NCBI GenBank assembly: GCA_903845065.1
Contig: CAIMWH010000008.1
Coordinates: 1-64,000 of the forward strand
Length of the DNA: 64,000 nucleotides
From: an uncultured Rhodospirillales bacterium
GTDB taxonomy: Bacteria; Pseudomonadota; Alphaproteobacteria; Acetobacterales; Acetobacteraceae
Direction: 5' to 3'
Shown one piece after another: positions 38,975-47,850 of the stretch. A model generated the notes under the pieces. It made no database searches. It worked only from the letters and a program-made list of their open reading frames with translations, and was not told the origin of the DNA. Every line of letters begins with the position of its first letter. The first letter of the stretch is position 1. The position numbers and the translations under genes were made by a program.

Positions 38975-39676
38975 TCAGGTGCGGCGGGTCTTGCGGCGCA
39001 GCGCGCCAAGCAGGCCAAAGCCGCCGGCGAGGAGGGCCATCGAGGCGGGTTCCGGCACATCTTCGACGCTGATGTTCTGGATGCCATACTGCCCGGTGCC
39101 GAGGTCGTTGGTGGCAACGCCGTTGCTGGCGATGGTGAAGCTGATGGTGTCACCCGCGACCAGCGAGAGGTTGAGCGGCAGGCTGTAGAGCACCACGTCC
39201 GGCGTCAGGAAGTAGCCGGTGTCGTCCAGCAGGTCGATCGGCGTGCCGCCATTGACCGACGCGTGGACGTTCCAAGTCTCGCCCTTGCAGCCGCCGACCG
39301 GCTCGCCGAAGAACTGGCAGTCGTTGTTGAACACGCCGAAGTTGAACGCACCAAGCTGGGTGTCGCTGCCAACGGTGATGCTGGTGGTGAAAATGGCGCT
39401 GTTCATCGGCGCGCCGACGACGGACCACGGATTGCTGAGGCCAGGGTAGTAGCCGTTGGACCAGTCGCTGCTGGGCAGGTTGCTGCTCAGGCCGGCCGCG
39501 GTGACGCCCGGGAACGTGCTGCAGACGGAAACCTGGAGGCAGAAGCCGCCGCCCGGAATGGGGGATTCCCAATCGGCCAGCGTCCAGGCGCGAGCGGTGC
39601 CGCCGAGGGAGAGGAACATGGCGGCGGCAATGGCGAGGCCGGAGGCCAGTCTCGCAATGCGGGTCAGTAGGTTCAT
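38975..39676 (-). CDS. PEP-CTERM sorting domain protein
   Basis: A 233-residue secreted protein with a signal peptide (LASGLAIAAAMFLSLGGTARA) and a C-terminal PEP-CTERM anchor: VPEPASMALLAGGFGLLGALRRKTRRT, with the VPEP motif, a hydrophobic stretch and a basic tail. Exosortase-type enzymes recognise this signal. The middle (about 180 residues) is beta-rich and contains four cysteines, but I recognise no enzyme domain. I start at MNLLTRIARLA (39676). No exosortase gene is in the window, so it must act in trans. Confidence 0.92.
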   Translation of the reverse strand: MNLLTRIARLASGLAIAAAMFLSLGGTARAWTLADWESPIPGGGFCLQVSVCSTFPGVTAAGLSSNLPSSDWSNGYYPGLSNPWSVVGAPMNSAIFTTSITVGSDTQLGAFNFGVFNNDCQFFGEPVGGCKGETWNVHASVNGGTPIDLLDDTGYFLTPDVVLYSLPLNLSLVAGDTISFTIASNGVATNDLGTGQYGIQNISVEDVPEPASMALLAGGFGLLGALRRKTRRT

Positions 39677-39779
39677 GGGCAAAACTCCAGGTGGAAAGCC
39701 GTCAGGCGCCGGTGTCGAATGGCCAAGCGACGCCATGTGACCGCGTTGATGAGCAGGTTAACGCAACGCTACAATTTGA

Positions 39780-39796
39780 TGCAGTTTTTGTGCCAT
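39780..39796 (-). promoter_or_regulatory. Candidate sigma-54 (-24/-12) promoter for the PEP-CTERM gene
   Basis: On the minus strand ATGGCACAAAAACTGCA closely matches the sigma-54 consensus YTGGCACGRNNNTTGCW, with the invariant GG and GC correctly spaced. It lies about 104 bases before the ATG in an AT-rich island. PEP-CTERM genes in several bacteria are controlled by RpoN with the PrsK/PrsR system, so the match makes biological sense. GTGTAAAGTTTTCTGAC at 39857-39873, about 60-75 bases farther upstream, is a possible activator site. Confidence 0.6.
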
Positions 39797-39965
39797 ATTA
39801 TTAGACACATGTTATTATTCGTTAAGTTCAGCCGCGCGATGACCGCGACGCCATGGGTGTAAAGTTTTCTGACTCACTCAGGTTCGCGTCCCGCCCGGGC
39901 GCCCCGCTTGCGCGCCGTCGCCGATCCGCGCATGAGAAAGGCAATCATTGCAAGGGAGTGGGAAG

Positions 39966-40763
39966 ATGGATTTCACCGGCAAGGTTGCCCTCATCACCGG
40001 CGGCGGCGGCGGCATCGGCCGCGCGGCGGCGCTCGGGTTCGCCGAACGCGGCGCCCGCGTCATCGTCGTCGATCGTGACGCCACCCTCGGCCAGGGCACC
40101 GTGGACATCCTGCGTCAGCAGGGCCGCGACGCCACCTTCATCCAGGCCGATGTCACCCAATCCGCCGACGTGCAGGCCTATGTGAAAGCCACCCTCGATG
40201 CCTACGGCCGCATCGACTGCTTCTTCAACAACGCCGGCATCGAAGGCGCCGTCACCCCCATCTACGACTACCCGGAGGAGATGTTTGACCGCGTCATCGG
40301 GGTGAACCTGCGCGGCGTGTTCCTCGGCCTGAAATACGTGCTGCCCGTCATGCTGCGCCAGGGCAGCGGCGCCGTGGTCAACACCGCATCCATCGCCGGC
40401 CTCGTCGGCGGCCCCGGCATGTCGGCCTACGTCGCCTCCAAGCACGCCGTGCTCGGCCTCACCAAGTCCGCCTCCGCCGACGTCGCAGCCGCCGGCGTGC
40501 GCGTCAACGCGGTGTGCCCCGGCCCGGTCGACACCCGCATGATGCGCTCGCTCGAACAGCAGCGGAATCCCGCCAACCCCGATGCCGTGATCGACGCCAA
40601 CCGCGCCGCCATCCCCACCGGCCGTTACGCCACGGCCGAGGAAGTCGCCAACCTGGTGATCTACCTCTGCTCGGACCTCGCCGGCAGCATCACCGGCAGC
40701 CACATGGTGATCGACGGCGGCCGCACCGGTTCCGCAGGCTCCGGTGTCGGCCCGAAAAAATAA
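39966..40763 (+). CDS. SDR family oxidoreductase
   Basis: A 265-residue classical short-chain dehydrogenase. The cofactor motif is TGGGGGIG, NNAGIEG follows, and the active site is Ser in VNTASIAGLVG with Tyr-Lys in YVASKHAVLGL. An aspartate after the second strand (VIVVDRDA) favours NAD(H) over NADP(H). I start at MDFTGKVALITGG (39966), preceded by GGGAGTGGGAAG. The substrate cannot be predicted; it is a lone gene convergent with another SDR gene 8 bases away. Confidence 0.92.
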   Translation: MDFTGKVALITGGGGGIGRAAALGFAERGARVIVVDRDATLGQGTVDILRQQGRDATFIQADVTQSADVQAYVKATLDAYGRIDCFFNNAGIEGAVTPIYDYPEEMFDRVIGVNLRGVFLGLKYVLPVMLRQGSGAVVNTASIAGLVGGPGMSAYVASKHAVLGLTKSASADVAAAGVRVNAVCPGPVDTRMMRSLEQQRNPANPDAVIDANRAAIPTGRYATAEEVANLVIYLCSDLAGSITGSHMVIDGGRTGSAGSGVGPKK

Positions 40764-40771
40764 GCGGTCCC

Positions 40772-41560
40772 TCAGCCACCGTGGCCGATGAAATCCATCC
40801 GCCCGCCATCGACGGTCAGCACCTGCGCGGTGATGAACCCGGCGTCCGGTGCCGCGAGGAACACGATGGCGCGGGCGATATCCGAGGTCTCGCCCACCCG
40901 CCCCATGATCGCCACCCGCGCGAACGCGGCCGAGAACGCCTCCCACTCGGCGGCGGACTTGGTGCCTTCCGTCATGTCCGAACGGGTCAGCCCCGGCGCC
41001 ACCGCGTTCACCGTGATGCCGTGCTGGCCAAGCTCAAGCGCAAACCGCCGGGTGAGGATATTCACCTCGGCCTTGGTGGCGGCATAGAAATGGTTGCCGG
41101 CGAACCCGGTGGTGCCGAACCCCGCCACCGATGACACATTGACGATGCGCCCATAGCGCCGCGCCTTCATCGAGGCCATCACGGCGCGAATGGTGTGGAT
41201 GACGCCATCGGTGTTCACCGCGCGCAGCCGGGCGAACCCCTCCGGCTCCCAGGTCTCCAGCGTCGCGGCCCAGCTGATGCCGGCGTTGTTGACCAGGATG
41301 GTGATCGGCCCGAGTTCCGCCTCCGCCCGCGCCACCATGGCCTCCACCGCGGCGGCGTTCGCCACGTCCGCCCCCACGGCGATCGCCTTGCCGCCCGCCG
41401 CGCGGATTTCCGCCGCCAGCGTCTCGGCCTTGTCCGGCGAGGCGGAGTAGTTGATCGCCAGCGCGACGCCGTGGCGCGCCAACTGCTGCACGGTGGCGCG
41501 GCCGATGCCCCGCGATCCGCCGGTGACGAGGGCAACCTGGTTGGTCCAGTTTTCGGTCAT
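40772..41560 (-). CDS. SDR family oxidoreductase, FabG-like
   Basis: A 262-residue classical short-chain dehydrogenase. It has TGGSRGIG, NNAGISW, the catalytic Ser in VNVSSVAGFG and FYAATKAEVNILTRRFALELGQHGITVNAVAPGLTRSDM. It looks like a 3-oxoacyl reductase. It lies 25 bases downstream of the enoyl-CoA hydratase gene on the same strand, so the two may act in one acyl-CoA or aromatic side-chain pathway. Confidence 0.92.
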   Translation of the reverse strand: MTENWTNQVALVTGGSRGIGRATVQQLARHGVALAINYSASPDKAETLAAEIRAAGGKAIAVGADVANAAAVEAMVARAEAELGPITILVNNAGISWAATLETWEPEGFARLRAVNTDGVIHTIRAVMASMKARRYGRIVNVSSVAGFGTTGFAGNHFYAATKAEVNILTRRFALELGQHGITVNAVAPGLTRSDMTEGTKSAAEWEAFSAAFARVAIMGRVGETSDIARAIVFLAAPDAGFITAQVLTVDGGRMDFIGHGG

Positions 41561-41585
41561 CTTGGTATTTCCTGCGTTATCTGGT

Positions 41586-42380
41586 TCAGCGGCCGTGGAA
41601 GACCGGCTTGCGCTTCTCGACGAACGAAAGCGTGGCTTCCTTGAAATCCTCGCTCGCCTCGGCAGTCCGCTGCATCGCCTCTATCCGCGCCTCGTCGCGT
41701 TGCGCGCGTTCCACGCCAAGCTGGGCGATGAAGAATTTGGACGCCTTGATCGATAGCGGCGCATTGCCGGCGAGCAGTTCGGCATACGCCACCGTCACCG
41801 CTTCGAGTTCGTCCGGTTCCACCACCCGGTTGATCAACCCGATCCGCAGCGCCTCGTCGGTCCGTAGCTTACGGGCAGAGAACATGATGTCCTTGGCGAT
41901 GCTCGGCCCCACCAGATCGACCAACTGCTTCAACCCGTCCGGCGCATAGGCAATGCCGCGCACCGCGGCCGGCACGCTGAACTGCGCATCCGAGGAGGCA
42001 AACCTGATATCGGCATTCAGCGCCATGCCGAGCCCGCCGCCCAGGCAATAGCCATGGATCATCGCGATCAGCGGCTTCTCCAGATCGAGCATGGCGCGGC
42101 GCAGCCGGCCGGGGATCTCGCGGGACTTGCGGGCCACCTCGGGGTCCGCCCGGGTGGTGCCAAAACTCTTGATATCGCCACCGGAAATAAACGCCTTGGT
42201 GCCGGCGCCGCGCATCACCACCACCTTGATCGCGGGGTCCGCCGCATACGCCTCGATCACCGCCAGCGCATCCTCGGACATTCCAGGCGACAGCGCGTTG
42301 AGCTTGCTCTGGTTATCGAAAATCAGCCAGCCGATGGCGCCCTGCGTGCGCGCCCCGATCAGTCCCGATGTCAGGTTCAT
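41586..42380 (-). CDS. Enoyl-CoA hydratase/isomerase family protein
   Basis: A 264-residue crotonase-fold protein. The two oxyanion-hole segments are KAFISGGDIKSFG and HGYCLGGGLGMALNADIRFAS. The position of the usual second catalytic glutamate reads VRGIAYAPDGLKQLVDLVGPSIAKDIM, where I do not see the standard Glu pair, so it may be an isomerase, a hydrolase or a specialised hydratase. It is in line with the FabG-like SDR. Confidence 0.9.
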   Translation of the reverse strand: MNLTSGLIGARTQGAIGWLIFDNQSKLNALSPGMSEDALAVIEAYAADPAIKVVVMRGAGTKAFISGGDIKSFGTTRADPEVARKSREIPGRLRRAMLDLEKPLIAMIHGYCLGGGLGMALNADIRFASSDAQFSVPAAVRGIAYAPDGLKQLVDLVGPSIAKDIMFSARKLRTDEALRIGLINRVVEPDELEAVTVAYAELLAGNAPLSIKASKFFIAQLGVERAQRDEARIEAMQRTAEASEDFKEATLSFVEKRKPVFHGR

Positions 42381-42432
42381 CGCTGTCTCTCCCGTTCGCT
42401 TCGCCCAGGCCTCCCATGCGGCCCGCCCAACG

Positions 42433-42963
42433 TCAACCGTGCGGCGCGAACGGCCGGATCGCCTCGATCAGCCGCCCATTGGGCGCCAGCCGCGGCCCGC
42501 CGCCCTCATCCATCGGTGGCACGAGGGTGACGTTCCAGCTTGCCAGCGTGCGCAACGAATGCCGCGCGGCGGGATGATCGAGCAGCGCCTGGTTCAACGA
42601 CGGCCCGACAATCACCGGCGTGCCCCGCCCGATCGCCTCCGCCACCACCGACAGCGCCAGGCTGTCGGCAATCCCCGCCGCCAGCTTGTTCAACGAGTTG
42701 AACCCGCACGGCGCGAACAGCACCACCCCATGCGGCGGCTGCGGCCGGATCGCACGGTCGAAATACGACTCCACCACCGTCACCCCCTCCACCGCCGCCA
42801 GATCGCGCGGCGCGATCAACTGCGCGGCATTCGGCGTCGGGATGGCGATCACGCTGCGAAACCCCAGCCCCAGCATCCCCCGCAACAAATCCGGACAGCG
42901 TGACGCCGTCGCCGCCCCGCTCAGGATCAAATAGGCGACATCGTAGCTGGCCGGCGCATTCAT
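42433..42963 (-). CDS. Flavoprotein family protein (UbiX/PPC-decarboxylase fold)
   Basis: A 176-residue protein of the homo-oligomeric flavin-containing Cys decarboxylase fold. VLFAPCGFNSLNKLAAGIADSLALSVVAEAIGRGTPVIVGPSLNQALLDHPAARHSLRTL matches the flavin-binding and interface region of this fold. I start at MNAPASYDVAYLILSG (42963) because the longer ORF has no support. It lacks the CoaB half, so it is not a standard CoaBC. It may be an FMN-binding decarboxylase or prenyltransferase-like enzyme. Confidence 0.82.
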   Translation of the reverse strand: MNAPASYDVAYLILSGAATASRCPDLLRGMLGLGFRSVIAIPTPNAAQLIAPRDLAAVEGVTVVESYFDRAIRPQPPHGVVLFAPCGFNSLNKLAAGIADSLALSVVAEAIGRGTPVIVGPSLNQALLDHPAARHSLRTLASWNVTLVPPMDEGGGPRLAPNGRLIEAIRPFAPHG

Positions 42964-43045
42964 GGTGGCATTCTCCTCAACCAGGCTGACCTTACAGGGG
43001 TGGCGTAGCTTGGCTAAGCTCCCCGCAACCCGAGGAGACGAACCG

Positions 43046-44299
43046 ATGAAGCGCTTCGACTGGCTGGCGATCGGCCTGTTCGCGATGATCACCACGACGG
43101 CCGCCGCCGAGGCCCTGCCGCCCGCCACGCCCGACAGCGTCGGCCTATCCGTCGAGCGGCTGCAACGGGTGATGGACATCCTCGATGCCGACGTCGCCGC
43201 CGGGCGCATCGGCGGCGCGGTGTTCGGCGTGGTGCGTCACGGCAAGCTCGCCTGGCTCGAAGCCGCCGGCTACCGCGACAAGACCGCCGGCGTGCGCATG
43301 ACGACGGACACGCTGTTCCCGCTCGCCTCGATGACCAAGCCGATCGCCTCGGTGGCGGCCATGGCGCTGGTGGAGCAGGGCCGAATGGTGCTGAGCGATC
43401 CGGTGGCGAAGTACCTGCCGTCCTTCACCGATGTGAAGGTCGCCGTCCCCGGCCCGGGTGGCACCATCACCCTCGAGTCGGCCAAGCGCCCGCCCACCAT
43501 CCAGGACCTGCTGCGCCACACCGCGGGCCTGCTCAACGCCGGCCTCTACCCCAACACGCCGGTTGGCAAGATGTACGTCGCCGCCGGCGTCTACCAGGAA
43601 CCGCAGACCCTGGCCGAGGAGGTCGAGAAAATCGCCCACCTCCCGCTTGCCTATCAGCCCGGTTCGATCTGGGACTACAGCCAGAGCGTCGATGTGCTGG
43701 CCCGTGTGGTGGAGGTGGCTTCCGGCCTGCCGTTTGACACGTTCGTCGCCAAGGAAGTCACCGGGCGGATCGGCATGAAGGATACCGCCTACAACCTGCC
43801 CGCCACCGAATGGCCGCGTCTGGCCGAACCGGTGGTGGACGCCGCAGGGCGCCTGCCCGACCGTCAGGACGCCCGCCGGGTGAACCCGCATTTCCAGGGC
43901 AACACGGGTCTCATCAGCACCGCCACCGATTACCTGCGCTTCGGCCAGATGATGCTGAACGGCGGCAGCCTCGACGGCGGCCGGGTGCTCGGCGCCGGCA
44001 CCGTCGCCTACATGACCAGCGACCACCTCGGCAGCATCCCGCACGACAGCGCGAGCGGACGCTATCTGCTGGGGGACGGACGCGGCTTCGGCCTCGGCTT
44101 CTCCGTCCGCCTCGCCACCGGCCTGAACGTGATGCCCGGCTCGGTGGGTGACTATGACTGGGGCGGCGCCTACGGCACCCAGTTCGTCATCGACCCCAAG
44201 CAGGACATGGTGGCCGTGCTGATGCTCAACCAGCGCAACCAGTTCGACCGCTACTTCAGGCTGTTCCGGGTGATGGTGTACCAGGCTTTGGCGAACTGA
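43046..44299 (+). CDS. Serine hydrolase, class C beta-lactamase family
   Basis: A 417-residue exported penicillin-binding-protein-like hydrolase. It has a signal peptide (WLAIGLFAMITTTAAAEA), the nucleophile tetrad S95-M-T-K98 in FPLASMTKPIAS, and the second-motif tyrosine Y211 in IWDYSQSVDVL. CGAGGAGACG precedes the ATG at 43046. Family members are esterases, peptidases or lactamases; nothing here specifically suggests antibiotic resistance. Its last 44 bases overlap the convergent dioxygenase-like gene. Confidence 0.9.
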   Translation: MKRFDWLAIGLFAMITTTAAAEALPPATPDSVGLSVERLQRVMDILDADVAAGRIGGAVFGVVRHGKLAWLEAAGYRDKTAGVRMTTDTLFPLASMTKPIASVAAMALVEQGRMVLSDPVAKYLPSFTDVKVAVPGPGGTITLESAKRPPTIQDLLRHTAGLLNAGLYPNTPVGKMYVAAGVYQEPQTLAEEVEKIAHLPLAYQPGSIWDYSQSVDVLARVVEVASGLPFDTFVAKEVTGRIGMKDTAYNLPATEWPRLAEPVVDAAGRLPDRQDARRVNPHFQGNTGLISTATDYLRFGQMMLNGGSLDGGRVLGAGTVAYMTSDHLGSIPHDSASGRYLLGDGRGFGLGFSVRLATGLNVMPGSVGDYDWGGAYGTQFVIDPKQDMVAVLMLNQRNQFDRYFRLFRVMVYQALAN

Positions 44300-45089
44300 C
44301 CTCGCGCCGCAGCATCGGTTTCTGGATGTCGGCGATGCCCTTCCACGCATAGGGGTCATCGCCGGCCACCATGATGATATCGCGGTTGTCCTGGGTGGTG
44401 CCGGCCCGCCCGTCCCAGTTCCACGGCAACATGCTCTCCGCCCGCATGTAGTGGTTCACCAGGGCCCGGCGAAACCCGCGCGAACGGTTGCGCAGCGAGC
44501 GGTGCAACAGGTAGCCGTTGAAGAACACCACATCGCCGGCCTTCACCTCCACGGGAATGGCGGCGACCTCGTCGAACGGAAAGTCCCGCGCGGCATCGGC
44601 GCCATCGAACTCGTCGCTGCCGTGCGGGCCGGTTGGCCAGATCACGCCGGGCCGGTGGCTGCCGGGGATCACCCACAGGCAACCGTTCTCGATGGTGGCG
44701 TCATCGAGCGCGATCCAGCCGCCGATCAGGCTGCGGTCCCGCGTGGGGATATAGAACTCGTCCTGGTGCCACGCCTGCCCAGGCTTGCCTGCGTTCTTCA
44801 CGAAGAACATCGACTGCATGCATTTCACGTTGGGCCCGAGGCAATCGGTCAGCACCTCCACCACCCCCGGATGCGCCATCGCGGCGCGAATGATGGCGTT
44901 GAGCTTGTGCGGAAAATGGATGCACAGCACGTCCTCATAGACCAGCTTGCCATCGGGCTTGAGCAGCGCGCCGTGCTCGGCACAAACCTGCTCGATCGCC
45001 GCGTTGAGCGCCGCCACCTCGGCGGAACCAACCAGTCCGGGCACCACGAGGTAGCCCTGCGCCTCGTACTGCGCGCGCAATCCCGCCAT
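44256..45089 (-). CDS. Phytanoyl-CoA dioxygenase (PhyH) family protein
   Basis: A 277-residue Fe(II)/2-oxoglutarate-dependent oxygenase. The metal ligands are H108 and D110 in AWHQDEFYIP and H196 in LLHRSLRNRS, where the following arginine probably binds 2-oxoglutarate. I start at MAGLRAQYEAQGYLVVPG (45089), preceded by GGGAGGGCGG. Family members hydroxylate fatty acyl-CoAs, sugars or small natural products. It is divergent from the fatty acid desaturase gene, a possible functional partner. Confidence 0.9.
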   Translation of the reverse strand: MAGLRAQYEAQGYLVVPGLVGSAEVAALNAAIEQVCAEHGALLKPDGKLVYEDVLCIHFPHKLNAIIRAAMAHPGVVEVLTDCLGPNVKCMQSMFFVKNAGKPGQAWHQDEFYIPTRDRSLIGGWIALDDATIENGCLWVIPGSHRPGVIWPTGPHGSDEFDGADAARDFPFDEVAAIPVEVKAGDVVFFNGYLLHRSLRNRSRGFRRALVNHYMRAESMLPWNWDGRAGTTQDNRDIIMVAGDDPYAWKGIADIQKPMLRREVSSPKPGTPSPGTA

Positions 45090-45243
45090 ATCCGCCCTCC
45101 CGTTCGTTGCGGCGAAACTAGAGCACCGTTGCCGCGACACGAACAGGCCGCGGGAACTTTGGGTGCAGTGCACAACAACCCTTGCGCCCGCCCCGCCGGC
45201 CCGCGAAGATTTGCCATTGGAACCACCCAGCTTGGATGCACGC

Positions 45244-46146
45244 ATGGCCGAATTCAACGACCGCATCTTGTCGCAGGATGAACTGCGGCGCCTGTCCGTC
45301 CGCTCGAACCGGCCGGGTGCAATGCGCCTGGCCGTCCACGTCGTGATGCTCGGCCTCGCCGGATGGTGGGTGGCGGCGGCCCAGGGCTGGACGATCTGGC
45401 CGGCGATGCTGGCGCTCGGCCTGGTGCAGGTCGCGCTGTTCGCCCCGGCGCACGAGACCATGCACCAGACCGCCTTCGCCTCGCAGCGCGCCAACCTCGT
45501 CGTCGGCTGGCTCACCTTCCTGCCCAGCCTGCAATCGAGCCATTTCTACGCCGCGTTCCATTATATCCATCACCGCCACACCAACGTGCCCGGCCAGGAC
45601 CCCGAATTGCTGGTCGCAGCACCGGCCAACCTGCGCCAATACGTGCTGCGCATCCTCGGCGTGAACTACTGGCTGGCCCGCTTTGCCATGATCCGCGATG
45701 CCTGGCGCGGCGACATGGCGGCCTATCCCTACATCAACGCCCGCCAGCGCCCCGGGGTGATCGCCTCGGTGCGCGCGATGTCCGCTACCGTGGCCGTCCT
45801 CGCCATCGGCTCCGCGCTGATCTGGGGCTGGCAGACGCCCTTCCTGTTCTGGGTTCTGCCGCAAATCCTCGGCCAACCCTTCCTGCGCGGCTACCTGCTG
45901 GCCGAACACACCGGCTGCACGCTGGACCGCAACGGCCTCACCAACACCCGCACCACCCTCACCAACCGAGTCGTCCGCCTCTTGATGTGGGACATGCCGT
46001 TCCACGCCGAACACCACCTCTACCCATCCATCCCGTTCCACCATCTGCAGTCGGCGCACCGCCTGATCGGCGCCAAACTGGGATTCCTGCAACCGGGATA
46101 CGCCCGCTGGAACGCCGGATTCGTGCGCGACCTCGTGCAGCGCTAG
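45244..46146 (+). CDS. Fatty acid desaturase family membrane protein
   Basis: A 300-residue di-iron membrane desaturase/hydroxylase. The three histidine boxes are HETMHQ (70-75), HYIHHRHT (106-113) and HAEHHLYP (near 255-262), with hydrophobic segments between them. The start could be the ATG at 45244 or the GTG at 45163; neither has a strong ribosome site. It opens a plus-strand run leading into the PPOX gene 26 bases later. The substrate could be a fatty acyl chain, a carotenoid or another lipid. Confidence 0.88.
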   Translation: MAEFNDRILSQDELRRLSVRSNRPGAMRLAVHVVMLGLAGWWVAAAQGWTIWPAMLALGLVQVALFAPAHETMHQTAFASQRANLVVGWLTFLPSLQSSHFYAAFHYIHHRHTNVPGQDPELLVAAPANLRQYVLRILGVNYWLARFAMIRDAWRGDMAAYPYINARQRPGVIASVRAMSATVAVLAIGSALIWGWQTPFLFWVLPQILGQPFLRGYLLAEHTGCTLDRNGLTNTRTTLTNRVVRLLMWDMPFHAEHHLYPSIPFHHLQSAHRLIGAKLGFLQPGYARWNAGFVRDLVQR

Positions 46147-46172
46147 ACTGGCTCGCAACCAGGGAACGCCAT

Positions 46173-46571
46173 ATGCAAACTGCAGCGAACGAACTCGGCG
46201 TCAGCCCGGATGAGCGCTATCTGAGCCTCGAAACCTTCCGCAAGAGCGGCGTCGGCATCCGCACCCCGGTGTGGTTCGCCGCCGGCCCCGGCGGCACCCC
46301 GTTCTATGTCTACACCACGGCGGACGCCGGCAAGGCCAAGCGGGTGCGCAACAACCCCACCGTCCGCATCGCCGCCTGCGACATGCGCGGCGGCATCACC
46401 GGCCCGTGGTTTGACGCAATGGCCGAGTGCGTCACCGGCGCCGAATTCGATGCGGCGATGCGCCTGCTGGACCGCAAATACTTTCCGTGGAAACAACTGC
46501 TCAACCTCTCCGCGATGCTGTTCCGGCGCCGCGAGCGCGTCGTCATCGCCATCCGAAAGAAATCCGCATGA
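46173..46571 (+). CDS. PPOX-class flavin/deazaflavin-dependent oxidoreductase family protein
   Basis: A 132-residue split-barrel protein of the pyridoxamine-5'-phosphate oxidase-like class often labelled F420-dependent. GIRTPVWFAAGPGGTPFYVYTTADAGKAKRVRNNPTVRIAACDMRG is the characteristic core. Whether it uses FMN, heme or F420 cannot be told; F420 is rare in this group. Its stop overlaps the next ATG by 4 bases, starting a coupled set of four genes. Confidence 0.85.
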   Translation: MQTAANELGVSPDERYLSLETFRKSGVGIRTPVWFAAGPGGTPFYVYTTADAGKAKRVRNNPTVRIAACDMRGGITGPWFDAMAECVTGAEFDAAMRLLDRKYFPWKQLLNLSAMLFRRRERVVIAIRKKSA

Positions 46572-46906
46572 TCATCCGCTCTGCCGTGCTCGAAGGCACC
46601 GTCGCCGAAGCCGACCGCCCGGCATTCGATCACCACATGCAAACCACCGTGCTCGGCGCCATCGCCCGGTATCCCGGGCTGCGCGAGGTGCGACTGCGCC
46701 ACCCGGCCGAAACCGAAGCCGGCGCGCCGCCGATCTACATGGTGTTCGACCTGCATTTCGACACGCTCGATGCCATGCACGCCGCCCTCGCCAGCCCGAT
46801 CCGCCAGGAAGTCCGCGGCCGCATCGCCGAGGCAATGTCGGCCTTCAACGGCAAGGTCTATCACCTCATCCTCGAAGAAGGCGCCAGCCTGCCCGGGCCA
46901 GTTTGA
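46568..46906 (+). CDS. EthD-like dimeric alpha/beta-barrel protein
   Basis: A 112-residue small barrel protein. PPIYMVFDLHFDTLDAMHAALASPIRQEVRGRIAEAM resembles the EthD/ferredoxin-like barrel family, whose members accompany oxidative degradation genes. It begins within the PPOX stop region (4-base overlap), and its stop overlaps the TTG start of the next gene. Function unknown; a helper for a hydrophobic substrate is plausible. Confidence 0.8.
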   Translation: MIIRSAVLEGTVAEADRPAFDHHMQTTVLGAIARYPGLREVRLRHPAETEAGAPPIYMVFDLHFDTLDAMHAALASPIRQEVRGRIAEAMSAFNGKVYHLILEEGASLPGPV

Positions 46907-47850
46907 CCACTCTTGTTACCGGCGCCGGCCTGATCGGCCGCCTCACCGCCGACCTACTTGCCGCGCGCGGTGACCCGGTGCTGCTCGCCGATATCCGCGC
47001 CCCACACGCCAGCCCGCACCCGTTCGTAACGTGCGACGTGACGGACGCGGCGGCCCTCGATGCCGTCATCGCCGGCCACGCCATCCGCCGCATCATCCAC
47101 ACCGCCGCCTTACTCTCCACTTCCATCCGGCAGGACCCGGTACTCGGCATTCGAGTCAACGTGATGGGTACCGCCAACGTGCTCGATTGCGCCCGCCGCC
47201 ACGCCATCACCCGCGTGGTCTGCGCCAGTTCCACCACTGTGGCCTACACCACCTTCGGCCGCCATGACGCCGCGCCGATCGAGGAGGACAACCCTCTTCA
47301 CCTCATCTCGGAACGCCCCGCCAGCATCTACGCCATGAGCAAGATCGCCGGCGAACACATGGCGCTCCTGTATCATGACCTCTACGGGCTCGACGTCGTG
47401 GTCCTGCGCTACGGCGCCGTGCTCGGCGGCGGCACCGAAGCGCCCTCCAGCGTCCCCGGCCGCCTGCTTGCCCGCCTCGCCGAAGGTGGCCGCAGCGGCG
47501 TGCCGGTGGCGCTCGACGATCCATTCCTGGCCTGGGGCGGCCGCGAGGAATTCGTCGATGCGCGTGACTGCGCCCGCGCCAACCGCGCCGCGCTGGATGC
47601 CGCCAACCCCACCCAGCGCGTCTACAACATCGCGCCCGGCACCTGGTTCAGCCTGCCCGAATTCGTCGCCGTCGTCCGCGAAGTGTTCCCCCGCCTCGAT
47701 GTCGCCCTGCCGCCGCCGCTGGCCACCGGGTTCGCCGGCTTCCCCCACCTCCGCCCGGCCCCCTCCGCCACCGAGGCCGCCGCCCGCGACCTCGATTTCC
47801 GCTGCACCTTCACCCTGGCCGACACCATCCGCCACTGGACCGCATCATGA
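46903..47850 (+). CDS. NAD-dependent epimerase/dehydratase family protein (TTG start)
   Basis: A 315-residue extended SDR. It starts at a TTG inside TTGA, overlapping the previous stop, and opens with the cofactor motif VTGAGLIGRLTADLLAARG. CASSTTVAYTT and YAMSKIAGEHM give the catalytic Ser/Thr and Tyr-Lys. VLRYGAVLGGG and EFVDARDCARANRAALDA are typical of sugar epimerase-like and dihydroflavonol-reductase-like members. The ORF track shows it only as an extension of another frame. The stop overlaps the next ATG by 4 bases. Confidence 0.88.
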   Translation: MTTLVTGAGLIGRLTADLLAARGDPVLLADIRAPHASPHPFVTCDVTDAAALDAVIAGHAIRRIIHTAALLSTSIRQDPVLGIRVNVMGTANVLDCARRHAITRVVCASSTTVAYTTFGRHDAAPIEEDNPLHLISERPASIYAMSKIAGEHMALLYHDLYGLDVVVLRYGAVLGGGTEAPSSVPGRLLARLAEGGRSGVPVALDDPFLAWGGREEFVDARDCARANRAALDAANPTQRVYNIAPGTWFSLPEFVAVVREVFPRLDVALPPPLATGFAGFPHLRPAPSATEAAARDLDFRCTFTLADTIRHWTAS

